From positions 5,391 to 18,820 of the forward strand of contig DGVL01000154.1 of assembly GCA_002394965.1 (NCBI GenBank): 13,430 nucleotides of DNA, given 5' to 3'. This stretch comes from Lachnospira sp. UBA4285 (lineage in GTDB: Bacteria > Bacillota > Clostridia > Lachnospirales > Lachnospiraceae). Each line of letters begins with the position of its first letter. Position 1 is the stretch's first letter. Of the stretch, positions 1 through 5,633 are shown in pieces. A model generated the notes under the pieces. The model saw nothing but the letters and a program-made list of their open reading frames with translations. It had not been told where the DNA came from and did no database searches. The translations under genes were made by a program, and so were the position numbers.

Positions 1-449
1 ACGCGAAGCCCGATGCTCTTTCCCGCCGCCTTTGCTTTTCTGCCAAAGCGCGCAAGCTGTCCCGGTGAGTTGAACACAATGTGATCCGCATACGAAAGCA
101 GCTCGTCAAATTCATCGTCCCGGTACGCAGCACAGAACACATGACACTCGGCCGCGGGGAGCGCCTCGTGTCCGAGCCTGGCTTCATACAGTCCGCTCGC
201 CTCCGTGCCGGCAAGCGCACCCGCAAAGATCGGGTAGAAATCATAATTGGAAAAGGCCTTCTGCGCGAGAAGTATCCGGCACCCGCTCGTACGCGCCAGC
301 TCTCCCAGCACATGCGCGTTACGCGCAAGAGCCGCCTCATCGATGATAAAGGCAGGTGTCACGAGACTGTCCGGGAACGCCGCCGCTCCTCCCGGAATCA
401 GGGAAAACGGCGGGCGGGTGTCCTTTTTTTCTTCTACTGGCCGCATCAT
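1..449 (-). CDS. nspC: Carboxynorspermidine/carboxyspermidine decarboxylase, N-terminal part (cut by window edge)
   Basis: This PLP enzyme of the alanine-racemase-fold decarboxylase family removes the carboxyl group from carboxyspermidine or carboxynorspermidine, the last step of the aspartate-semialdehyde route to spermidine. About 149 codons are visible; the C-terminus lies beyond base 1. The translation has TPAFIIDE near residue 31 and CRILLAQKAFS near 57-67. This matches the first beta strand of the barrel, with K64 as the probable PLP lysine. The start is one of two adjacent ATG codons (449 or 446). The first overlaps the stop of the upstream dehydrogenase gene as ATGA. No clear Shine-Dalgarno precedes it, so translation is probably coupled to the gene upstream. 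The dehydrogenase next door is the usual partner and supports the call. Which substrate is used (carboxyspermidine, carboxynorspermidine or carboxyaminopropylagmatine) cannot be read from this fragment. Confidence 0.88.
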   Translation of the reverse strand, partial: MMRPVEEKKDTRPPFSLIPGGAAAFPDSLVTPAFIIDEAALARNAHVLGELARTSGCRILLAQKAFSNYDFYPIFAGALAGTEASGLYEARLGHEALPAAECHVFCAAYRDDEFDELLSYADHIVFNSPGQLARFGRKAKAAGKSIGLR

Positions 450-1705
450 GGCACGAGCACCGGCGTGCGGGACTCTCTCTTCGGAAGGCCGTAGCGGTCA
501 AGCGCCGCGAGGAACGGGTCCGGATCAAATTCCTCGACGGTGTGCACACCGGTCTTGTTCCATTTTCCGCTCAGAAGCATCAGCGCACCGCACATAGCCG
601 GAACACCGGTCGTATAGGATACCGCCTGGCTGCCCACCTCGCGGTAGCACGCCTGATGGTCGCAGACATTATATATATAGTAGGTTTTGTCTTTCCCGTC
701 CTTCTTTCCGGTGAATATACAGCCTATGTTAGTCTTTCCCTTCGTGCGGGGGCCAAGTGTGGACGGATCCGGCAGAAGCGCCTTGAGGAACTTGATCGGC
801 ACGATCTCATGCCCCTCAAAGAGCACCGGCGTGGTGGAAAGCATGCCGACGTCCTCAAGACAGCGCATATGATCCAGATAGCTCTGGCCGAACGTCATGA
901 AGAACCGGATGCGCTTCACCTCCGGCAGATTCCTAGCAAGTGACTCGATCTCCTCGTGGTGCAGAAGATACATGTCCTTCTGCCCGACCTCATCGAAGTT
1001 GTATTCCCGTTTGATGCTCATGGCCGGGATTTCCACCCAGTGCCCGTCTTCCCAGTAGCTGCCGGGCGCCGACACCTCACGCAGATTCACCTCCGGGTTG
1101 AAATTCGTGGCAAATGCGTACCCGTGATCGCCGCCGTTGCAGTCCAGGATGTCAATCGTGTCGATGGTATCAAACTCGTGCTTCTTCGCGTACGCGCAGT
1201 AGCTCTGCGTCACACCCGGATCAAAGCCGCAGCCCAGCAGCGCCGTGAGGCCGGCGTCTTCGAATTTTTTCCGGTACGCCCACTGCCAGCTGTAGTCAAA
1301 ATACGCGGAGAAGCCCTGCTCGCGGCAGCGCTTTTCGTAGATCTTCCGCCAAGCCGGATCATCTGTGTTCTCCGGCTCATAGTTGGCCGTATCCATGTAA
1401 TTCACACCGCAGGCCAGACACGCGTCCATGATCGTCAGATCCTGATATGGCAGCGCGATATTCATGACCAGATCCGGCCTGCAGGAACGGATCAAGGAGA
1501 TCACCTGATTCACGTCATCCGCGTCAACCTGGGCGGTCGTGATCTTCATGCGTGTCTTTCCGGAAAGCTCCCGGGCCAGCCGGTCGCACTTCTCTTTTGT
1601 GCGGCTCGCGATGCACATCTCCGTGAAGACCTCATCTGCCTGCGCACACTTGTGAATTACCACGGAGGCCACACCGCCGCAGCCGATAACCAGTACTCTG
1701 CTCAT
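446..1705 (-). CDS. Carboxynorspermidine/carboxyspermidine synthase (saccharopine dehydrogenase family)
   Basis: A 419-residue cytosolic NAD(P)H-dependent enzyme. By family it condenses aspartate beta-semialdehyde with a diamine: putrescine gives carboxyspermidine, 1,3-diaminopropane gives carboxynorspermidine. The N-terminus MSRVLVIGCGGVAS is a Rossmann nucleotide-binding motif, followed by IASRTKEKCDRLA, typical of the saccharopine-dehydrogenase-like group; the length also fits. The region around residues 170-185 (TALLGCGFDPGVTQSYCAYA) is typical of the catalytic domain of this family. The ATG at 1705 is preceded by a good GGAGAGGAG ribosome binding site. It lies 50 bases downstream of speB and overlaps nspC by 4 bases. 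True saccharopine dehydrogenase (lysine pathway) is the alternative, but the nspC and speB neighbours argue strongly for polyamines. Automated pipelines often call it simply saccharopine dehydrogenase family protein. Confidence 0.9.
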   Translation of the reverse strand: MSRVLVIGCGGVASVVIHKCAQADEVFTEMCIASRTKEKCDRLARELSGKTRMKITTAQVDADDVNQVISLIRSCRPDLVMNIALPYQDLTIMDACLACGVNYMDTANYEPENTDDPAWRKIYEKRCREQGFSAYFDYSWQWAYRKKFEDAGLTALLGCGFDPGVTQSYCAYAKKHEFDTIDTIDILDCNGGDHGYAFATNFNPEVNLREVSAPGSYWEDGHWVEIPAMSIKREYNFDEVGQKDMYLLHHEEIESLARNLPEVKRIRFFMTFGQSYLDHMRCLEDVGMLSTTPVLFEGHEIVPIKFLKALLPDPSTLGPRTKGKTNIGCIFTGKKDGKDKTYYIYNVCDHQACYREVGSQAVSYTTGVPAMCGALMLLSGKWNKTGVHTVEEFDPDPFLAALDRYGLPKRESRTPVLVP

Positions 1706-1755
1706 ATTCGCTACTCCTCTCCTGATTTCTGATTCTTACCTTTATTTACTTTTCA

Positions 1756-2652
1756 TCACCTTAATCTGTCACCGTCCGGATCCTTGCGCTCTTTTGGAGC
1801 GAGTGCCAGAAGCAGCTCCCGCACGGTTTTGCACGCCGTGGCAGTGGAAGCGCCGGTGGTATCGAGCATCGGCGCCAGTTCGTTTACATCCGCCGCCACG
1901 ATATTAAGAGAGCCGCAGCTTCTGATCGCGTGAAGAAGCGCCGGAAAGGTCACACCGCCCGCCTCCGGCGTCCCGGTCCCCGGAAATACCGACGGATCCA
2001 GGCAGTCCAGGTCAATCGTGAGATAGACCGGTGTGCGCTTCAGCACAAGCGCACGTACAAGCCCGTCAAGCCCGTCAAAGCCAAACGGATGCAGATCCGT
2101 GTGCCCTGCGGCGGCGAAGGCGAATTCACTTCTGTCCCCGCTGCGGATACAGAACTGGTGGATCCTGCCGTCCCCGGTCAGGTCGTGGCAGCGCCGCAGC
2201 ACACAGGCGTGGCTGTACGGCTCGCCGAGGTACTCGTCCCGCAGATCACAGTGGGCGTCAAAGTGGATGACATGGATGTCCGGAAATCTGCGCAGCGCCG
2301 CGCGGAAAGCCCCCAATGTCACCAGATGTTCTCCTCCGGTCATGACCGGCAGTTTTCCCGCTGTCAGGATTTCTTCCTCGCGCGCCTCAATGTCAGAGAG
2401 TGCCTTCTGACTGTTCCCGAAGCAAAGCTCCAGATCACCGGCGTCAAACACGCGGATGTCGGTGAGGTCCCGGTCCTGATACGGGCTGTACGTCTCCAGG
2501 CCGTAACTTTCATGCCGGATTGCCGGCGGGCCGAACCTTGCTCCCGGCCGGTAGCTGGTCGTCGAGTCAAAAGGGGCCCCAAAGAGAACAATATCCGCGT
2601 CTTCATAGCAGCTGTCACAGCCGATGAACGTCTCCACATTAGGATGAATCAT
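1756..2652 (-). CDS. speB: Agmatinase-family ureohydrolase
   Basis: A 298-residue binuclear manganese ureohydrolase. The usual reaction is agmatine plus water to putrescine plus urea. The metal-binding motifs are all present: GGEH at 106-109, DAHCDLRD at 132-139, and DLDCLDP at 214-220 followed by PGTGTPEAGG. SHACVLRR near 147-154 is the further conserved segment of agmatinases. Length is normal. Its ATG overlaps the speE stop by one base (TGATG), with AGGAGG 10 bases upstream. SpeA upstream would supply agmatine. Because it sits beside the carboxyspermidine dehydrogenase/decarboxylase pair, it might instead hydrolyse aminopropylagmatine to spermidine, a role known for related ureohydrolases. 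The sequence alone does not separate the two. The C-terminus (KERKDPDGDRLR) is short, charged and probably disordered. Confidence 0.93.
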   Translation of the reverse strand: MIHPNVETFIGCDSCYEDADIVLFGAPFDSTTSYRPGARFGPPAIRHESYGLETYSPYQDRDLTDIRVFDAGDLELCFGNSQKALSDIEAREEEILTAGKLPVMTGGEHLVTLGAFRAALRRFPDIHVIHFDAHCDLRDEYLGEPYSHACVLRRCHDLTGDGRIHQFCIRSGDRSEFAFAAAGHTDLHPFGFDGLDGLVRALVLKRTPVYLTIDLDCLDPSVFPGTGTPEAGGVTFPALLHAIRSCGSLNIVAADVNELAPMLDTTGASTATACKTVRELLLALAPKERKDPDGDRLR

Positions 2653-3506
2653 CAGTTCTCCACCTCCTGCAGCATCTCCTCCAGGAATGCCGGGAGCCAG
2701 AACGCCCCCACGTGGAGTCTCGTCGTGTAGTAGCGGGTGTGCAGATTCAGTGCCGTCCAGGCATCCGCGTCAAAGTCATCCACCGGATGGTATTTCTTGC
2801 TGGCGAATCCAAAAAGCCAGTACCCGGCCGCATACGTCGGGATGTGTGCCTGATACACCTTGCTGATGGGAAAGGTGCTGGCGATCCGCTTGTGCGAGCG
2901 CTGCATGGCCCGCGCATCCTCTTCATAGAAAGGACTTCCCTGCTGATTGACCATGATTCCGTCATCCTTCAGGGCATTGAAACAGCTGCCGTAGAACTCC
3001 TTCGTGAACAGCCCTTCGGACGGTCCGAACGGATCCGTCGAGTCCACGATGATAAGATCATACTTCTCTTCGCTGCGCCGGATGAACTTCAGCGCGTTCT
3101 CAAAATAGATGTGCACCCGGCGGTCGTCCAGCCGGCAGGCATTGCCCGGCAGGTACATCCGGCACGCCTCCAGGACCTGCGGATCCATCTCGACCAGGTC
3201 GATGTTCTCCACCCGGTCGTAGCGCGTCAGCTCCCGCACCACGCCGCCGTCCCCTGCGCCGATGACCAGAATGTTCCGGATTCCCTGATGCACCGCCATC
3301 GGGACGTGTGTGATCATCTCGTCGTATATGAACTCATCCCGCTCCGTGAGCATGATGTTGCCGTCAAGCGTGAGTACGCGCCCGAATTCCGGCGTGTCAA
3401 AAATATCGATCTGCTGAAAATCACTCTGTTTCTGGTACAGATGCTTCTTCACACGCATCGCAAGCTTCACATCCGGCGTGTGGTACTCGCTGAACCACAT
3501 CTCCAT
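2652..3506 (-). CDS. speE: Spermidine synthase family aminopropyltransferase
   Basis: A 284-residue class I methyltransferase-fold enzyme. The family moves an aminopropyl group from decarboxylated S-adenosylmethionine to putrescine. Visible motifs are the N-terminal beta domain (WFSEYHTPDVKLAMRVKK), YDEMITHVP at 61-69, the nucleotide loop GAGDGG at 83-88, and VDSTDP at 154-159 with the catalytic aspartate. The first possible ATG (3551) would add 15 residues overlapping speA. I place the start at 3506 (MEMWFSEY) because AAGGAG lies 9 bases upstream and family members begin here. It starts 19 bases after the speA stop and overlaps the speB start by one base. No speD (S-adenosylmethionine decarboxylase) is visible, so its donor must come from elsewhere in the genome or from outside, or the enzyme has a different role. 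Confidence 0.93.
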   Translation of the reverse strand: MEMWFSEYHTPDVKLAMRVKKHLYQKQSDFQQIDIFDTPEFGRVLTLDGNIMLTERDEFIYDEMITHVPMAVHQGIRNILVIGAGDGGVVRELTRYDRVENIDLVEMDPQVLEACRMYLPGNACRLDDRRVHIYFENALKFIRRSEEKYDLIIVDSTDPFGPSEGLFTKEFYGSCFNALKDDGIMVNQQGSPFYEEDARAMQRSHKRIASTFPISKVYQAHIPTYAAGYWLFGFASKKYHPVDDFDADAWTALNLHTRYYTTRLHVGAFWLPAFLEEMLQEVEN

Positions 3507-3525
3507 ATCCCGCTTCTCCTTTCCG

Positions 3526-4983
3526 TCACTGCACCACGTTGATCTGCTCAATGTCCGGATCCTCCGGGCCTGTCATGCTGGCACCCTTTTCCTTGGCATA
3601 CTGAATGTGCTCCAGGATCTCTTCCGTGATCCGCTCCCCCGGCGCCAGGAGCGGAATTCCCGGCGGATAGCACATGACGAACTCACTCGCCACCCGCCCC
3701 GTGCTCTCCGCAAGCGGGAGGCTGACCTTGTCCGCGTAAAACGCCTCCTGGGGACTGATCACGACCTGAGGCTCCACATATTCCTGTGTCAGAAGCCCCG
3801 CCGGGTCCTTCTGATAGCGCCGGCGGATCTCCGCCAGGGCGCTCACCAGTCTCTCCATCTCCTGCGGCCGGTCGCCCATGGACAGGTACGCAAGAATGTT
3901 GCCGATATCGCCGAACTCAATCTGGATGTCGTACTCATCCCGGAGAATATCGTATACCTCGATGCCCGCCAGCCCGATGTCCAGCGTGTGGACGCTGAGC
4001 TTGGTCGTGTCGAAGTCAAACACGGCGTTGCCGTCGCGCAGCTCGCGGCCGAACGCATAGTATCCCCCCACTGCGTTGATCTCCTGTCTCGCGTACTCTC
4101 CCATGTCCGATACCCGGTGGAACACGTCCCGGCCCCGCAGCGCGAGGTTGCGGCGGCTGATGTCAAGGCTCACCATCAGCAGATAGCTCCCGGAGGTGGT
4201 CTGCGTCAGGTTGATGATCTGCCTTGCGTAGCCGGCCTGTATCCTGGGGCCGCAGAGAAGCAGGCTGCTCTGCGTCAGACTCCCGCCGCTCTTGTGCATC
4301 GAGACGGCCGCCATGTCCGCGCCGGCCTCCATCGCCGACACCGGAAGCCCGCCGCCGAAGTAAAAATGTGTGCCGTGCGCCTCGTCTGCCAGGCAGTACA
4401 TGCCCGCATCGTGCGCCATCTTGACGATCGCGCGCAGGTCCGAGCAGATTCCGTAGTACGTCGGATTGTTCACCAGAACCGCCACCGCATTCGGATGTTC
4501 CCGGATCGCCTTCGCCACAGCCTCCCGCTTCATACCCAGCGAGATGCCCAGTGATGCGTTCACCTCCGGGTTTACGTACACCGGAACCGCGCCGCAGAGG
4601 ACCAGCGCATTGATCACACTGCGATGCACGTTCCGGGGCAGTATGATCTCGTCCCCCCGCTTGCAGACCGTGAGGATCATGCTCTGCACCGCGCTGGTGG
4701 TACCTCCCACCATGAGGAATGCGTGCGCTGCCCCGAACGCATCGGCCGCCAGATCCTCCGCCTCCTTGATGACAGAGACAGGATGGCACAGATTGTCCAG
4801 CGGCTTCATGCTGTTCACATCTACGCCTACACATTTCTCCCCGAGGCAGGCAGCAAGTTCCGGATTGCCGCGGCCGCGCTTGTGCCCCGGCACATCAAAG
4901 GGAACAATCCGCATCTTGCGGAACTCTTCAAGTGCCTCATAGATCGGAGCCTTTGTCTGATCAAGGTGATATCTGGTGTTCAT
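3526..4983 (-). CDS. speA: Arginine decarboxylase, aminotransferase-fold (Orn/Lys/Arg decarboxylase family)
   Basis: A 485-residue PLP enzyme of the fold-type I Orn/Lys/Arg decarboxylase family, Bacillus SpeA size class. Probable reaction: arginine to agmatine plus CO2, the first committed step of the operon. Key segments are PFDVPGHKRGRG at 28-39, GTTSAVQSMI at 94-103 (phosphate-binding turn), LADEAHGTHF at 198-207 (the D and H that contact PLP), and SMHKSGGSLTQ at 228-238 with K231 the Schiff-base lysine. The C-terminal domain ends with YPPGIPLLAPGE, normal for the family. The open frame extends to 5055, but the extra 24 residues are cysteine/arginine-rich and unlike the family. The ATG at 4983 has a strong GGAGGAAGGA site. 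Lysine decarboxylase is the main alternative; the agmatinase-family gene two places downstream favours arginine. Heads the visible polyamine operon. Confidence 0.9.
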   Translation of the reverse strand: MNTRYHLDQTKAPIYEALEEFRKMRIVPFDVPGHKRGRGNPELAACLGEKCVGVDVNSMKPLDNLCHPVSVIKEAEDLAADAFGAAHAFLMVGGTTSAVQSMILTVCKRGDEIILPRNVHRSVINALVLCGAVPVYVNPEVNASLGISLGMKREAVAKAIREHPNAVAVLVNNPTYYGICSDLRAIVKMAHDAGMYCLADEAHGTHFYFGGGLPVSAMEAGADMAAVSMHKSGGSLTQSSLLLCGPRIQAGYARQIINLTQTTSGSYLLMVSLDISRRNLALRGRDVFHRVSDMGEYARQEINAVGGYYAFGRELRDGNAVFDFDTTKLSVHTLDIGLAGIEVYDILRDEYDIQIEFGDIGNILAYLSMGDRPQEMERLVSALAEIRRRYQKDPAGLLTQEYVEPQVVISPQEAFYADKVSLPLAESTGRVASEFVMCYPPGIPLLAPGERITEEILEHIQYAKEKGASMTGPEDPDIEQINVVQ

Positions 4984-5099
4984 GCCTTTGCGTTCCTTCC
5001 TCCGCCGGAAGGCGCAGACAGCAAAACAAGAGCTGCAACCGCAGGACAGCCGCACACCCTCAACTGTGTCGTCAGATAGAATTGTCAGGAATTACAGGG
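4984..5099 (-). other. speA 5' leader, no gene
   Basis: About 115 bases lie between the probable end of the structured RNA and the speA start. They hold the speA ribosome binding site (GGAGGAAGGA at about 4992-5002). A very weak promoter-like pair, TTGTCC (5098-5103) and TCTATC (5075-5080) with 17 bases between, can also be drawn. No convincing intrinsic terminator separates the RNA from speA. The open frame running up from speA through this stretch has unconvincing composition and no ribosome binding site. speA may be read from its own weak promoter here or by readthrough from the RNA promoter. Confidence 0.35.
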
Positions 5100-5383
5100 A
5101 CAAGAAAAGCCCTGCCATAAACGAGAAGACGGACAAATTACAGAAACTGCCTGCGCACTGCCGCTTAACGTCCTGAAATCTTATTGACGGTTTCACAAGT
5201 CTGCGCCTTCCGACGCATGTAGGTTTGTAAGTAACCAACTTATAAAATCTGGGCTTCTAACCCAGTCAATAAGCAGCGTTAAGCTGCCGTTCGGCAGTGG
5301 ACCCGGCTGTCCGTATGGCCTGCCTCCGCCTGCCCACGGGCAGAACCGGAGTGATCCTCAAATCGCGCTCCGAAGAACGCTAC
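5100..5383 (-). ncRNA. Large structured RNA upstream of speA (family unassigned)
   Basis: A roughly 280-base element with dense, nested complementarity. From its 5' end: hairpin 5365-5380 (6 pairs capped by UUCG, one G-U); hairpin 5325-5350 (TCCG/CGGA enclosing CTGCC/GGCAG). Long-range helices follow: 5308-5314 with 5129-5135 (7 perfect pairs), extended by 5315-5319 with 5114-5118 (5); 5292-5299 with 5156-5163 (8 perfect); 5277-5283 with 5164-5170 (7 perfect, contiguous on the 3' side); and 5265-5273 with 5180-5188 (9 perfect). Inside lie hairpin 5250-5264 (TGGG/CCCA) and hairpin 5202-5217 (TGCGTC-GGAA-GGCGCA, with a G-U). The wobble pairs, the UUCG loop and the GGAA loop make sense only on the minus strand. 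A U-rich run (TTTTCTT, 5102-5108) may mark the 3' end. It does not resemble 6S, SRP, tmRNA or RNase P RNA. The raiA motif is a possible family that I cannot verify by eye. It could be an independent RNA or a leader of the polyamine operon. Confidence 0.62.
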
Positions 5384-5388
5384 GATAT

Positions 5389-5417
5389 TTTTTAACACGG
5401 CTTGACATGCATGTCAA
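5389..5417 (-). promoter_or_regulatory. Candidate sigma-A promoter for the structured RNA
   Basis: On the minus strand a perfect TTGACA (5412-5417) is followed after 17 bases by TAAAAA (5389-5394), 4 of 6 matches to TATAAT. Transcription would begin near 5381-5383, directly before the UUCG hairpin, which matches the 5' end inferred independently from the fold. Confidence 0.5.
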
Positions 5418-5418
5418 G
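5401..5418. promoter_or_regulatory. Perfect 18-base palindrome overlapping the -35 box (possible operator)
   Basis: CTTGACATGCATGTCAAG reads identically on both strands. It contains a TTGACA on each strand and covers the -35 of the minus-strand promoter at 5389-5417. It also lies about 20 bases upstream of the plus-strand promoter candidates for glnA. Its position suits a dimeric repressor or activator acting on one or both divergent transcripts. No protein is identified. Part of the match could simply follow from two overlapping TTGACA boxes. Confidence 0.45.
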
Positions 5419-5438
5419 AATCTTCTGGGACTGCATTT

Positions 5439-5489
5439 TTGACAAGAAAACGAAAAAGACTTGCAATTGACCGGTGTATGCGATAGACT
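5439..5489 (+). promoter_or_regulatory. Candidate promoter(s) for the glnA transcript
   Basis: Two overlapping solutions are visible. The first is TTGACA (5439-5444), 17 bases, TGCAAT (5462-5467): perfect -35, 4 of 6 at -10. The second is TTGCAA (5461-5466), 17 bases, TAGACT (5484-5489): 4 of 6 at both. Either would give a leader of about 140-160 bases before the glnA start, running through the terminator-like hairpin at 5529-5580. Which is used cannot be decided by eye; they may act in tandem. Confidence 0.5.
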
Positions 5490-5499
5490 TTTTAAAGTC
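5486..5499. promoter_or_regulatory. 14-base palindrome at the downstream promoter candidate's -10/start region
   Basis: GACTTTTTAAAGTC is a perfect inverted repeat. It overlaps the second -10 candidate (TAGACT, 5484-5489) and the expected transcription start near 5495. This is a typical place for a repressor site. If transcription begins at the upstream promoter, it could instead form a 5' RNA hairpin, but the two-base loop makes that less likely. It is short and AT-rich, so chance is possible. Confidence 0.3.
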
Positions 5500-5528
5500 A
5501 GAAGCAAATATTGAAGCGAAGAACAATG

Positions 5529-5580
5529 GCGTTCCGGAACCTTGGCTTAATGCCAATGTCTGGGGACGCTTTTTCTTTTT
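5529..5580 (+). terminator. Terminator-like hairpin in the glnA leader (attenuator candidate)
   Basis: GCGTTCC (5529-5535) pairs with GGGACGC (5563-5569). Inside it TTGGC/GCCAA (5542-5546/5552-5556) closes a five-base loop, with an interior loop that can pair partly. The stem is followed by TTTTTCTTTTT (5570-5580). It lies after the candidate promoters and 53 bases before the glnA start, so it would stop most transcripts short of glnA unless bypassed. TGGC (5527-5530) can also pair with GCCA (5552-5555) as a possible competing structure. Transcription attenuation of glnA is the natural inference; release of a short RNA of about 85-110 bases is the alternative. Confidence 0.6.
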
Positions 5581-5633
5581 AAACAGCTTCTGGCCTGAGA
5601 ATGAACCTGTCACAAGAAGGGAGCATGTTAAAG

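Noticed and set aside
3478..4554. 358-codon plus-strand open frame opposite speA
   Set aside because: Lies almost wholly over speA, whose motifs are unmistakable; composition is that of an antisense frame.
4984..5055. 24-residue N-terminal extension of SpeA
   Set aside because: Cysteine/arginine-rich, unlike SpeA proteins, and the strong ribosome binding site points to the ATG at 4983.
5100..5383. 6S, SRP, tmRNA or RNase P RNA as the identity of the folded element
   Set aside because: The multibranch end does not fit the single long hairpin of 6S; the conserved SRP, tmRNA and RNase P core sequences were looked for by eye and not found.
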